NCBI RefSeq assembly: GCF_003971065.1
Contig: NZ_RYDV01000001.1
Span: 310,001 to 374,000 of the forward strand
Direction of reading: 5' to 3'
Source of the DNA: Candidimonas sp. SYP-B2681
GTDB lineage: Bacteria > Pseudomonadota > Gammaproteobacteria > Burkholderiales > Burkholderiaceae_B
DNA: 64,000 nt
In this document: positions 1-7,962 of the stretch, one piece after another
How the letters are laid out: each line of letters opens with the position of its first letter
Position numbering within the stretch: the stretch's first letter is position 1
Made by a program: the position numbers and the translations under genes
The notes under the pieces: model-generated
Seen by the model: only the letters and a program-made list of their open reading frames with translations
Told to the model about the DNA's origin: nothing
Databases searched by the model: none

Positions 1-318
1 TCCTAGTACTAGGGCGGATTCGATCCGCGCTGCGAAATCCGTGTAGGTCTGCCATTGATCGGATTGTCCGGTCTGCCCGTAGCAATAGATCAACCAAGCG
101 CGAAACGCGAGATATCGAACAGTGGGCGCTTCAAAAAACGCGATTTCCGGCAAATCGATGAGGCGCCCGTCCAGCACTTCGCCCCAAATGGTATTGATCA
201 GCGCCGTGACTTCGCCCAACGTAAGCGGATAGTCATACGTGCCCCAAAGGCATTGCAAGAATACCTGTATGTCGATTGGCTTGACCTTTGCAATGGGTCT
301 TTGCCAGAGGGGCTCTTT
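1..318 (-). CDS. Unidentified open frame, 3' end outside the window
   Basis: The minus strand is open from the stop at 319-321 to the left edge, about 106 codons. It reads as a plausible hydrophobic and aromatic-rich protein with segments such as FLQCLWGTYDYPLTLGEV and YLAFRAWLIYCYGQTG. There is no ATG; the first usable start is a TTG at 258, without a clear ribosome-binding site. I do not recognise a family. The lack of a proper start next to a stop suggests a gene that lost its 5' end, perhaps by recombination beside the catabolic genes that follow. The low-complexity-free composition argues for a real or formerly real gene. The plus-strand frame over the same bases looks like a shadow. Confidence 0.3.
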
Positions 319-535
319 TTAGCGCTTACCTCCCCTCGTTGCTGCCGTGCCTGATTGCCATCTATGCATTGTCCACGATAAGGATCGCGCCCTTGTCGAT
401 ACTGGCTGCAAGCACACACCACCGCAGGGACTGGCTCACGCATTTGCTGCCACGCACAGCGCCGCTGCCACGCGCCCTACCTCCTATCTTTGGAATTCCT
501 CAGCGGAAGAGTTGCAGTTCAGGTAATATATATCT

Positions 536-547
536 TTGTATACAAAA
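536..547. promoter_or_regulatory. Perfect palindrome, probable GntR/FCD operator
   Basis: The 12 bases TTTGTATACAAA form a perfect palindrome inside a very AT-rich stretch (about 525-555), 52 bases upstream of the Bug receptor start. TTGTATACAA-type sites are known operators of FCD-class GntR regulators, and such a regulator is encoded just downstream at 1654-2292. I infer that it controls the receptor, and perhaps the dehydrogenase, from here. The AT-rich flanks could also hold the promoter. Confidence 0.55.
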
Positions 548-599
548 ATATATATTCATCTACAACGCGCTTTATCAACAACCTCCATTGGGGAAGACA

Positions 600-1577
600 G
601 TGAAAAAAATAACAACTTTGCGTAAGCTTCTTGCATCGCTCTTCGTCGTCACAACGGCAACCACCGTTCATGCTGAGGCCGTCCAAACGTGGCCACGCCA
701 GCCTATTACCATCGTTGTGCCCTTCGCGGCAGGGGGCGGCACCGACAGTATTGCGCGGGAATTCGCGCTGGAACTTGGAAAAGAGCTTGGGCAAGCCGTG
801 GTTGTCGAGAACCGAGGCGGCGGTGGCGGATCGATCGGCGCATCGCGTGTGGCGCAAGCCAAGCCAGACGGCTATACATTGCTGTTCGCGACGTCTACCT
901 TCGCAACCAATTCCGCATGGGAAAAAAGCACTGCCTACGATCCAAAGACGAGCTTCACTCCTATTGCCCTTCTGGGCACTGGCCCCTTGATGTTGGTTGC
1001 GAACAAAGAACTCGGAGTGAAGACCACTGCCGATTTGCTTAAAAAAGCCAAAGACGAGCCGAACTCAATTAACTATTGTTCAGCCGGGCCGGGCAGCATC
1101 AACCACCTATCCGGCGCACTATTCCAGCAATTGGGCAAGGTTGATATCACACATGTCCCTTACCGAGGTAGCGGACCGGCCACACTCGATCTTTTAGCGG
1201 GCCGCGTGCAGATTTTCTTTTCGACGATGCCCACAATGCTGGAAAACGTGAAGGCCGATAAAGTGCTGTTGCTTGCCGTGACGACGAAGGAGCGTTCGAG
1301 CCTCTTTCCTAACGTTGCAACGCTGGACGAAGCTGGCATCCCGGGATTCGATATTTCCACTTGGTGGGGAGTTCTTGGACCTGCAAATATGCCCGCCTCT
1401 ATCGTTGAAAAGCTCAATGCCGTTACGAACAAGATTACGGGCGAGCAATTAGTACGCAACCGGCTGGCCTCCGAAGGAGCCACCGTGTTCAAGGGAAGCC
1501 CGGGCGACTTCGAACAGAAGCTGTTTGACGAATTGGCCATGTGGGAAAAAGTGGTCGGTGCTATAGAACAGAGATAA
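600..1577 (+). CDS. Bug-family periplasmic substrate-binding receptor (tripartite tricarboxylate transporter type)
   Basis: This 325-residue protein has a typical signal peptide (residues 1-25, basic n-region, hydrophobic core, VHA cleavage box). The mature start reads WPRQPITIVVPFAAGGGTD, the hallmark of Bug/TctC receptors that bind carboxylates in the periplasm. Later family marks are ENRGGGGGSIG and the segment VPYRGSGPATLDLLAGRVQ. The frame is open further upstream, but GTG at 600 is chosen because it opens the signal peptide and follows GGGGAAG. No TctA or TctB membrane genes are nearby; solo receptors are common in Alcaligenaceae and share membrane partners. Together with the following GntR regulator and dehydrogenase, it probably serves uptake of a hydroxylated di- or tricarboxylate. 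The ligand is unknown. Confidence 0.88.
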   Translation: MKKITTLRKLLASLFVVTTATTVHAEAVQTWPRQPITIVVPFAAGGGTDSIAREFALELGKELGQAVVVENRGGGGGSIGASRVAQAKPDGYTLLFATSTFATNSAWEKSTAYDPKTSFTPIALLGTGPLMLVANKELGVKTTADLLKKAKDEPNSINYCSAGPGSINHLSGALFQQLGKVDITHVPYRGSGPATLDLLAGRVQIFFSTMPTMLENVKADKVLLLAVTTKERSSLFPNVATLDEAGIPGFDISTWWGVLGPANMPASIVEKLNAVTNKITGEQLVRNRLASEGATVFKGSPGDFEQKLFDELAMWEKVVGAIEQR

Positions 1578-1653
1578 TGCATCCTTTCGCAGAAATTCAA
1601 CACCGTTTCAACGCTACGCCGAAACTTGGTCGCTCAGAAGGGTAACTCGCACC

Positions 1654-2292
1654 ATGCCAATTTCTAAAAGCAATACGCAGTTTCATAAAGCGTATAACGA
1701 CATCAAGCAAAAGATACTCAGTGGCTTTTTTTCCGCTGACGACCGGCTGCGGGAGATCGATGTCGCCAAGTTGATTGGCATGGGGCGCACGCCCGTTCGC
1801 GAAGCTCTGAAACGTCTTGAAGATGAGCGACTTCTGACGCATGAGCCGCGCCGTGGCTTGGTGGTCACAAAGATGGACCAGCAAGGCGTCACCGAACTGT
1901 ATGCCATGCGCGAAGTGCTGGAAGGCGCTGCCGCCGAATTCGCCGCAAGGCATGCCACCGATGCGGAAATCGACAATATGGAATCAATATTGTCCGAGCA
2001 CGACAAACCCGGAGCAGATGCCGTGGCCTTGAACTTGGCGTTTCATGAAGCCATCTACGGTGCGGCTCACAATCAACACCTTATCCGCGCGCTCCAATCA
2101 TCGACGGATACCACTTATTTACTTGGCCGCAGCACATTAGACACTGAAAGCCGGGCGAAGAAGGCGCTATTGGAACATCAAGATGTACTAGAAGCGATCC
2201 GAAATAGAGATCCTGAATCAGCCAGTAAAGCAGCCAAGTCACACATCAGGCAGGCCTTTCTGGAACGCTTAAAAATGCTGCGAGAACTGTAA
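1654..2292 (+). CDS. GntR-family transcriptional regulator, FCD subgroup
   Basis: The 212-residue protein has an N-terminal winged helix (about residues 10-75), including DRLREIDVAKLIGMGRTPVR and EALKRLEDERLL followed by the RRGLVV wing. An all-helical FCD ligand-binding domain fills about residues 80-205 (ELYAMREVLEGAAAEFAA, then FHEAIYGAAHN). Proteins of this class usually repress neighbouring catabolic or uptake genes and release DNA on binding a small carboxylate. It lies 76 bases after the Bug receptor and 137 bases before a dehydrogenase, all on the same strand. The palindrome at 536-547 matches the expected operator. Its effector is likely the substrate of this module, which is inference. 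Confidence 0.88.
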   Translation: MPISKSNTQFHKAYNDIKQKILSGFFSADDRLREIDVAKLIGMGRTPVREALKRLEDERLLTHEPRRGLVVTKMDQQGVTELYAMREVLEGAAAEFAARHATDAEIDNMESILSEHDKPGADAVALNLAFHEAIYGAAHNQHLIRALQSSTDTTYLLGRSTLDTESRAKKALLEHQDVLEAIRNRDPESASKAAKSHIRQAFLERLKMLREL

Positions 2293-2429
2293 ACCAGCCT
2301 TATTGATCGCGCGCACAACACATCAAAAGAATTTACGAGTTCGCGAAAGCCCAGACGCAACGTACCGCGACCTGGTTGCCGCAGCGAACCTCTCCCTAAA
2401 ATATCCATTCACTCAGTACGATAATTTCA

Positions 2430-3491
2430 ATGAAAATCATAGTTCTTCCCGGCGACGGTATCGGCCCAGAAACAATGGCAGCAACGGTTGACGTATTAGA
2501 AGCGGCATCCCGGCGTTTTGACCTAGGTCTGGAATTGGTCCACGACGTAGCGGGTCACGACAGTTTGAAGCTACACGGCGCAACGGTCACTAACGCCCTG
2601 CTAGAAAAAGTGAAAGCTGCTGACGGCCTTATGTTGGGACCAATGGCGACATATGACTTCAAAGACGAATCAAAGGGTGAGATCAATCCATCCAAGTACT
2701 TTCGCAAGTGCCTCGATCTTTACGCCAATATTCGTCCCGCTCGAACTTACAATGGCATGCCCGCCCGTCTGGGCGAATTCGATCTTGTCGTGGTGCGCGA
2801 AAATACCGAAGGGTTTTACTCCGACCGCAACATCGAATCGGGAAGCAGTGAAATGCTGATTACTCCCGATGTTGCCATATCCCTACGTCGCATAACCAGA
2901 AGCTGTTGCGAACGGATCGCGCGTTCCGCATTTGAACTGGCCCGCACGCGTAGCAAACATGTGACCATTGTGCATAAAGCGAACGTATTGAGGATTGCCG
3001 ACGGCATGTTCATCGATATATGCCATGAAGTCGGGCGTGACTTCCCGGATGTCAAAATCGATGATTTCATCGTCGATGCCATGATGGCCCACGTCGTGCG
3101 AGCGCCCCAGCGCTTCGATGTCATCGTAACGACCAATATGTTCGGGGATATTCTTTCGGATCTTACCGCCGAGCTCTCCGGCAGCCTGGGCCTTGGCGGG
3201 TCGTTAAATGCGGGCGACCAATATGCGATGGGTCAGGCCGCGCACGGCTCGGCCCCGGATATCGCGGGACAAAATATTGCCAATCCTTTTTCGCTAGTAT
3301 TGTCTGCGGCAATGCTGCTGAACTGGTACGGCCAGAAAAACGACAAAACGCCCTTTATGATCGCCGCCAAAGGCATTTTCGATGGCGTTGCTGCTGCCAT
3401 AGACGCCCAAGAGGCGACGCGGGATGTCGGCGGCAAGCTAGGCACGCGCGAAACCGGGGAGGCCTTGGCTACACGATTATCTACCGTGTAA
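2430..3491 (+). CDS. Isocitrate/isopropylmalate dehydrogenase family oxidoreductase
   Basis: This 353-residue protein opens with LPGDGIGPETMAA, the dinucleotide-site signature of the beta-decarboxylating dehydrogenases (isocitrate, isopropylmalate, homoisocitrate, tartrate). Other conserved parts are LYANIRPAR, VVRENTEGFYSDR, HKANVLR and NMFGDILSDL, followed by HGSAPDIAGQ. These supply the substrate arginines, the tyrosine/lysine pair and the metal-binding aspartates. The VRENTEGFYS form is closer to isocitrate or homoisocitrate enzymes than to LeuB. The gene is not with leuC/leuD. It follows a Bug receptor and a GntR regulator, so a catabolic role on an imported hydroxy acid is more likely than leucine synthesis. 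The exact substrate cannot be told from sequence. Confidence 0.87.
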   Translation: MKIIVLPGDGIGPETMAATVDVLEAASRRFDLGLELVHDVAGHDSLKLHGATVTNALLEKVKAADGLMLGPMATYDFKDESKGEINPSKYFRKCLDLYANIRPARTYNGMPARLGEFDLVVVRENTEGFYSDRNIESGSSEMLITPDVAISLRRITRSCCERIARSAFELARTRSKHVTIVHKANVLRIADGMFIDICHEVGRDFPDVKIDDFIVDAMMAHVVRAPQRFDVIVTTNMFGDILSDLTAELSGSLGLGGSLNAGDQYAMGQAAHGSAPDIAGQNIANPFSLVLSAAMLLNWYGQKNDKTPFMIAAKGIFDGVAAAIDAQEATRDVGGKLGTRETGEALATRLSTV

Positions 3492-3507
3492 GCGGCTTTT
3501 TAACCTG

Positions 3508-3760
3508 GTGTACATCGGTGAGGCGCCTGTGTGGAAGGGTCACCTGCGCGCAGACAAGCCGGAGGCGTCAATCGAGGTGCCGGCCGCCAAGGACGCCGAC
3601 GGACACACGTTCTCGCGTTTGGTTATCAAACGGACTTATTGCGCGACCCGGTGGGCCGCGCGGTGTTCTTTGGGGAACGGTCCCTTGCGGCGATCACACC
3701 CTACAAAGACGCACGCAACATCATCCAACTGCCCGAAACGCAGGAACGGGGCTAACCGTC
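3508..3760 (+). pseudogene. Possible decayed coding remnant of unknown family
   Basis: Between the dehydrogenase and the next minus-strand gene there is no convincing intact gene. Two plus-strand frames carry protein-like pieces that would join only across a frame change: EAPVWKGHLRADKPEASIEV near 3520-3580, and DLLRDPVGRAVFFGERSL, then YKDARNIIQLPETQERG, near 3634-3755. This is what a frameshifted gene looks like, but I do not recognise the family. The rest, to about 3884, holds nothing I can support. Confidence 0.22.
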
Positions 3761-3884
3761 GATATACTGACAGCAGCGAGCGAAAACCGTGCAGGTGGGA
3801 AAGAACGCGGGGGCGGTGGCGGATCAGAATACCTATCGCCTTGTGATCCGCTCCGGTGCCGACCAAAAATAAACGCTTGGCGGC

Positions 3885-4424
3885 TCACTCGTGCGGCCGG
3901 CTGCTTTGCTCCACATGCGAGCCGTTCGAACCCAATTCACGATGTCGCCGGATCAGCTTGCTAAGCAGGCGCGTAGGAATAAAGGCTTCTTCTTTCGGAG
4001 TGATGCCTGAACCGGAAAAGAGTAGCGCCTTAATCTGATCGGCCGGTATTGAGGCGAGATCAGGATTTTGGTAATCATTTTGCGTGAGATGGCGCAAGAA
4101 TCCGAGCACGATGTCAATTTCTTCCAGCTGCTGTGTGAGGCTGAACTCCTCTATCTTGTGCTCCAGCCCAATCCGAACGTACTCCGCCTTAAGGTCCCTG
4201 AACCTTTCCTGCTCTGAGTCCAGGTAGAGCACAGCCTGCTTTGCGCTTAACGTCAATGTCTTCTGTTGGATTCGGCGAATCTGTTCGTCCAGCTGCTCGA
4301 TGATGCCGTCAGCCGCTTCCATCTTGGTGTCCAGAAAATGGCCAATCGTGGTCAGTTCAATACGAAACGCGCGGATGGCGAAAGCAAGGACGGCGTGTTG
4401 GGCTGGGGTCAGTGTGATCGTCAT
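3885..4424 (-). CDS. Hypothetical protein with coiled-coil-like helices
   Basis: About 179 residues; family not recognised. The ATG at 4424 is preferred over one 27 bases upstream because it follows GGAGAG at good spacing. The N-terminus (MTITLTPAQHAVLAFAIRAF) is followed by long charged helices with EQLDEQIRRIQQKTL and EQERFRDLKAEYVRIGLEHK, suggesting a coiled coil, and then by a more globular C-terminal third. There is no signal peptide or membrane segment. It faces a truncated phage-type HNH gene and lies in the accessory stretch that ends at the tRNA-Ala gene, so a phage or mobile-element origin is likely. Function unknown. Confidence 0.5.
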   Translation of the reverse strand: MTITLTPAQHAVLAFAIRAFRIELTTIGHFLDTKMEAADGIIEQLDEQIRRIQQKTLTLSAKQAVLYLDSEQERFRDLKAEYVRIGLEHKIEEFSLTQQLEEIDIVLGFLRHLTQNDYQNPDLASIPADQIKALLFSGSGITPKEEAFIPTRLLSKLIRRHRELGSNGSHVEQSSRPHE

Positions 4425-4530
4425 GGGGCTCTCCGGTGGGGTTGTGTACATGACGGTATGAACGCTTCTTCGCCATCCGAAGACAAGCGTTTTCTGATTG
4501 TTTTCGCCCTCTTAATTGATACAGGAACTC

Positions 4531-4746
4531 ATGCCTCGAGCCGCCCCCACCGCGTGTCGCCACCCGGGGTGCGCCGCGCTGATCGATACGCTTGGCTACT
4601 GCTGTAGACACCAGCAGGACTTCCGTCAGTGGGACAGTCCGAAACGGGCACGAGCCAGACGCCAGGCGCGCGGGTTGTCCACCAGCACCAAGCTGTGGAA
4701 AGCGATCCGACGCAACGTACTGACTGATCGAGCTATTTTTGGCTGA
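4531..4746 (+). pseudogene. Truncated phage-type HNH endonuclease, N-terminal part only
   Basis: The 71 codons from ATG at 4531 (AGGA six bases before) begin MPRAAPTACRHPGCAALID, followed by GYCCRHQQ. This small zinc-finger-like start is typical of phage HNH endonucleases encoded next to terminase genes. The following basic segment ending in STKLWKAIRRNVL resembles the helix that precedes the catalytic part in that family. The frame stops there, and the His-Asn-His core and its second cysteine pair are missing. I therefore read it as the 5' remnant of such a gene and a trace of a lost prophage. A complete small zinc-binding protein is possible but less likely. Confidence 0.45.
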
Positions 4747-5062
4747 AGGCGACAGCCAAAACGAAGATGCTGCCGGAGTACTGATGCGTGTGCGCACGGA
4801 CTTTGGCACCGTCCGTCAAGCTATCGAGGGTGGTGAAATTGGGCCGTGGCCGCCGCGTTGATGTCATGGAATGCCCTGGCGGCAACTACTGCATAGCGTA
4901 TGTAGCATCAACTCCCATTTGCAGGCCAGTGTCAGATTTACCGTGCTGTGAAACTCGACAAGATGTCTAATTCGGCTGAAAGTGAAAGTTTGTTCGGCAG
5001 TGAATCGCTTTCCTCATTGTTTGCTATCCTCATCGCGAAGGAAGCACACCTACTTGCTGCCG
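4747..5062. other. No gene recognised
   Basis: About 315 bases between the HNH remnant and the end of the exonuclease gene. Short open frames exist on the plus strand, but none shows family resemblance or a convincing start. I see no hairpin with a T-run and no repeat. Confidence 0.4.
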
Positions 5063-6394
5063 TTACATCGGGTTATCGACGTAATGCTTTAGGGAGTCGA
5101 CGTAGGCCAGGTAGCGTGGACAATCCCACAGGTGCGTAAGACCGAATTGAACGACGACCTGGTCGAACTTCGTGACTTTATAGCCAGCTTGTTGCAAGCT
5201 CCAGACCGTGTCGGCGGTGTGGGAATAGGGATCGAAGATGATCGCAAACCTCGCACTCTTGGCCCTTGTTTTGTAGTAGCGTCCTCCTCGGTCCTTGCAT
5301 ATGCGGGCAATCTCGGATTCCACTTTGTAAAAATCTTCCCACTCTCCGATGGCGCCGCAAATGCCGGACCGATTAGCAATGAAGCATTTGAAAATGTCGT
5401 CATCAATCGGCGAGAACTCTACGGGTCTGTCGGGTAGCTCGGTGATCTCACGCTTTTTTTGACGCAGACTGAGGACATCGAACAACAGTACATCGTTGTC
5501 ACGCGCTCTCAGCTGCAACGCGATCTTGTCGCCTGCCGTCAGCCGCCTGGTTAGTTCCGGATTGTCAGCTTTGGGCAAGGTTGCGATTTTACCGTTGCCG
5601 CCTAAGGTGCGCGGGCGATAAACGGTGATCTCCTCGCGGTCGTCTTTAGTCCAGAGACGGCAGTGATCATTAATGGTCACGAATTTAAGCTCGTCTTGGT
5701 ACAGAGTATTGAATATCAGAGGTAAGCCCGTACCGGCTTCCGAGGCAAGCTCGGCGGTGATTCGCGGATTGGTTAGTGACGGGTATGCCTTTTCTAATTC
5801 TGGAATCCCGAATAGCCAGATGTGACGGCAAGCAAAAGTATCCTCTAGCGCACGGTGGTATGCGCCCGAGGAGACATACCCGGATCCAGCAGCAGCATCG
5901 GAGAGCTTTACCCAAGTATTCCCCGTGGGACTAACGTCGCTATAACGACGCATGGCACAGGATACCGACGGGAAAAAACCGGCAGGGAAGAAACTCATAT
6001 CAAACGGGGCGTTATAGAAAACGACGGTCTTACCAGCGCAGATACTGGCGATCTTGGGTAGCAATTCAGCCCAAGTCGGAGCGTTGACCACATCCTGCGG
6101 GCTGATTCCATGTACGGCTTGGGCATTAGGCCAAGCGGTATTTCGCACTGGGCGGACCAATGTGTTCAGCAACGTGGTACCTTCGGCGTCGACGATGGCA
6201 ATTTCTAAGACTTCGTCTGCACCGTCTCGATTCAAACCCGTCGTTTCGGTATCCGCGAAGATGGGGGTCACCGGGTTAGGAGATGGGGACGCATCCGGGA
6301 TTAAGTTTGGGGGTAGAGTAACTAGTGCAGTGTCTACGGCAGTTGGCGTTATTGTCGAACGTCGAAACAGGCTACGCAGCACCTTAAACATCAT
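5063..6394 (-). CDS. DnaQ-type 3'-5' exonuclease with C-terminal possible BRCT-like domain
   Basis: This 443-residue protein starts at ATG 6394 after GGGAGATAA. Residues about 44-200 form a DEDDh exonuclease: FADTETTGL carries D48 and E50, FYNAPFD carries D132, and HRALED carries H180 and D185, so the metal- and water-binding set is complete. A middle region (about 215-320) has no family I can name. The C-terminal 110 residues (ESEIARICKDRGG, SARFAIIFD, LQQAGYKVTKFDQVV) resemble a divergent BRCT fold, which is inference. It is far longer than a simple DnaQ epsilon subunit. It lies 98 bases downstream of a BRCT-domain gene on the same strand, so both probably act on damaged or foreign DNA ends. 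Located in an accessory region. Confidence 0.72.
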   Translation of the reverse strand: MMFKVLRSLFRRSTITPTAVDTALVTLPPNLIPDASPSPNPVTPIFADTETTGLNRDGADEVLEIAIVDAEGTTLLNTLVRPVRNTAWPNAQAVHGISPQDVVNAPTWAELLPKIASICAGKTVVFYNAPFDMSFFPAGFFPSVSCAMRRYSDVSPTGNTWVKLSDAAAGSGYVSSGAYHRALEDTFACRHIWLFGIPELEKAYPSLTNPRITAELASEAGTGLPLIFNTLYQDELKFVTINDHCRLWTKDDREEITVYRPRTLGGNGKIATLPKADNPELTRRLTAGDKIALQLRARDNDVLLFDVLSLRQKKREITELPDRPVEFSPIDDDIFKCFIANRSGICGAIGEWEDFYKVESEIARICKDRGGRYYKTRAKSARFAIIFDPYSHTADTVWSLQQAGYKVTKFDQVVVQFGLTHLWDCPRYLAYVDSLKHYVDNPM

Positions 6395-6491
6395 TTATCT
6401 CCCGAACATTTTTCGTGTAACTGGCTATGAGAGCCAGCTGGTAGTTTTGTGTGGCCTGGAAGTCCAGGCGTGGAGATAATTAGCTCGGTGC

Positions 6492-7151
6492 TTATATAGA
6501 CCCGTACCAATGCTGTTCGCTGACGATATGCAGCGGTTGCCCAGCGTCTCTATACTCAAGCGCTTTTTTGATTTTTAGCCCGTGGGTTGAGTGCAGCCAG
6601 TCGCGACTGCCAATTTCTCCAATCACCAGATAATTCAATTTCTTGGTGGTGTTGCTCGAGGCAAAACCGCCTCGTTCTTGGACTTGTCGTTCACACCAAC
6701 CGCGAGTGCCGCTGTTGAACTTACCGGTGAAGCAAAATGTCTGGGCAGCGAAATATATTTTGGGGGCAGGGTGGCACAAGGGAAGCGCTGTGCTGTGGCT
6801 CGCCTCGCCACCTTTGGGGAGCGATCTATCGCCGACAGCTGAGATAAGGAGGGACAGAATTTCACTTTCTTCATCTTCATCCATGTGGCCATCGGCCAAG
6901 GCGGCCGCGATACGTGGATACAAGACGTTAGCTGGCCATTGATTTGCGACTGTTCGATTGGACTCGACCCACTTAAGGAGGTATTCCACCTCACCTTGAC
7001 AGATCACGCCATCGGCAAGGACGCCCTTGACCAAACCGATTAGCTCGTCAATCTGTCGCTCTTGAACAGCGTGAGCGCGGTAGGATTTATTAAGTGGTTG
7101 ACCATGCTCGTCGATGTCATGTCCGTTGAATGCTTCGTTAAACCATCCCAT
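6492..7151 (-). CDS. BRCT-domain protein with TerB-like helical N-terminus
   Basis: 219 residues. The N-terminal half carries two helical repeats, LIGLVKGVLADGVICQGEVE and RIAAALADGHMDEDEESEI, whose ADGxIxxxE pattern recalls TerB-like folds. The C-terminal 90 residues are a BRCT domain of the DNA-ligase type: FCFTGKFNSGTR, then QVQERGGFASSNTTKKLNYLV and GLKIKKALEYRDAG. BRCT domains bind DNA ends or phosphorylated partners. Here there is no ligase catalytic part. The gene follows a small unknown gene by 21 bases and precedes the exonuclease gene, so the three probably form one transcript. A role in DNA repair or defence is inferred from domain content only. Confidence 0.75.
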   Translation of the reverse strand: MGWFNEAFNGHDIDEHGQPLNKSYRAHAVQERQIDELIGLVKGVLADGVICQGEVEYLLKWVESNRTVANQWPANVLYPRIAAALADGHMDEDEESEILSLLISAVGDRSLPKGGEASHSTALPLCHPAPKIYFAAQTFCFTGKFNSGTRGWCERQVQERGGFASSNTTKKLNYLVIGEIGSRDWLHSTHGLKIKKALEYRDAGQPLHIVSEQHWYGSI

Positions 7152-7172
7152 GATATTGCTCCTTTCGTCGGT

Positions 7173-7538
7173 TTATGAATCGGCAAGTTTTGAGACGTCG
7201 TTGGTGAAAGTTACCCGCACACCAAACCTCGTACAGCACAAAGAAAGTTCGACGTCTGTATCAATCGTCAAGTCTGCTCCACGCAGGCCTTGCCACATAG
7301 CGAGATAGCGAAATGTCCCGAATTTCGACTTCGACTTTATGGCTTTATTCACTCCACCTTTCCACGGAAGAGGAACCAACTCGCCTTTACGCGCCTGTTC
7401 AGCTAATTCGGAAGCTTCAGCAGACAGATCCTTGCCCCTTTCCCAGCAAGCAATTAGTCCCTCGTCCGAAGCGTGCCATAGCTGAATCGTGGACATGCCG
7501 GTACGTCGCGGCGCGGTTGTGGAACGATTTATCTGCAT
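7173..7538 (-). CDS. Hypothetical protein, first gene of the BRCT/exonuclease trio
   Basis: 121 residues from ATG 7538, which follows AAGGATAGGGA; a second ATG at 7496 lacks a clear ribosome-binding site. I do not recognise a family. The sequence looks soluble and globular, with STIQLWHASDEGLIACWERG near the start and a beta-rich C-terminal half (TIDTDVELSLCCTRFGVRV). There is no signal peptide or membrane helix. Only 21 bases separate it from the BRCT gene, so the two are probably cotranscribed. It is the most upstream gene of the trio, and the intergenic stretch to the tRNA-Ala gene would hold their promoter. Confidence 0.5.
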   Translation of the reverse strand: MQINRSTTAPRRTGMSTIQLWHASDEGLIACWERGKDLSAEASELAEQARKGELVPLPWKGGVNKAIKSKSKFGTFRYLAMWQGLRGADLTIDTDVELSLCCTRFGVRVTFTNDVSKLADS

Positions 7539-7922
7539 TCCCTATCCTTATGTGTTTCCGTAGCATTAAATACGTTTTGTTACGTTATAGCTGGAAATAC
7601 ACGGTGGGTCCAGTAAAGAGCCAACCTTGCCCTGCAGCGAAGTGTGTCCCATGGGAAACTCGGCAAAGAACCCTTACTTGTTGGGTGCCGCCAACCTCAC
7701 ACCATAATTTTGGACGGGTCGCTTCGTCTTAAGCCGTTTCTAACCACAACCTGATGCCGCTCAGCACGCACAAACAGCAGACACCGTCCCTTGGACGCTC
7801 AAGAGACAAACAGAGAACGGAGACGGTTTTTGCCGTTGAAAGCGGGCCAAAACGTCGTCCACTGCGACACACACGGTCAAGAGGCAAAACCTCCAACCCC
7901 CGCCAACCGTGGCGCTCCCGAC
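7539..7922. other. Non-coding stretch between accessory genes and tRNA-Ala
   Basis: About 380 bases with no supported gene on either strand. It should contain the promoter of the minus-strand trio. I looked for the end of an integrase or for a second copy of the tRNA 3' end and saw neither. Confidence 0.4.
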
Positions 7923-7923
7923 A

Positions 7924-7953
7924 ACAAAAAACCCCGACTGATACCAGTCAGGG
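7924..7953 (-). terminator. Rho-independent terminator of the tRNA-Ala gene
   Basis: On the minus strand, CCCTGACTG, a four-base loop and CAGTCGGGG pair over nine bases (one G-T type pair) and are followed by six T (plus-strand A at 7926-7931). It begins nine bases after the encoded CCA of the tRNA. Confidence 0.8.
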
Positions 7954-7962
7954 CTTTGATGT

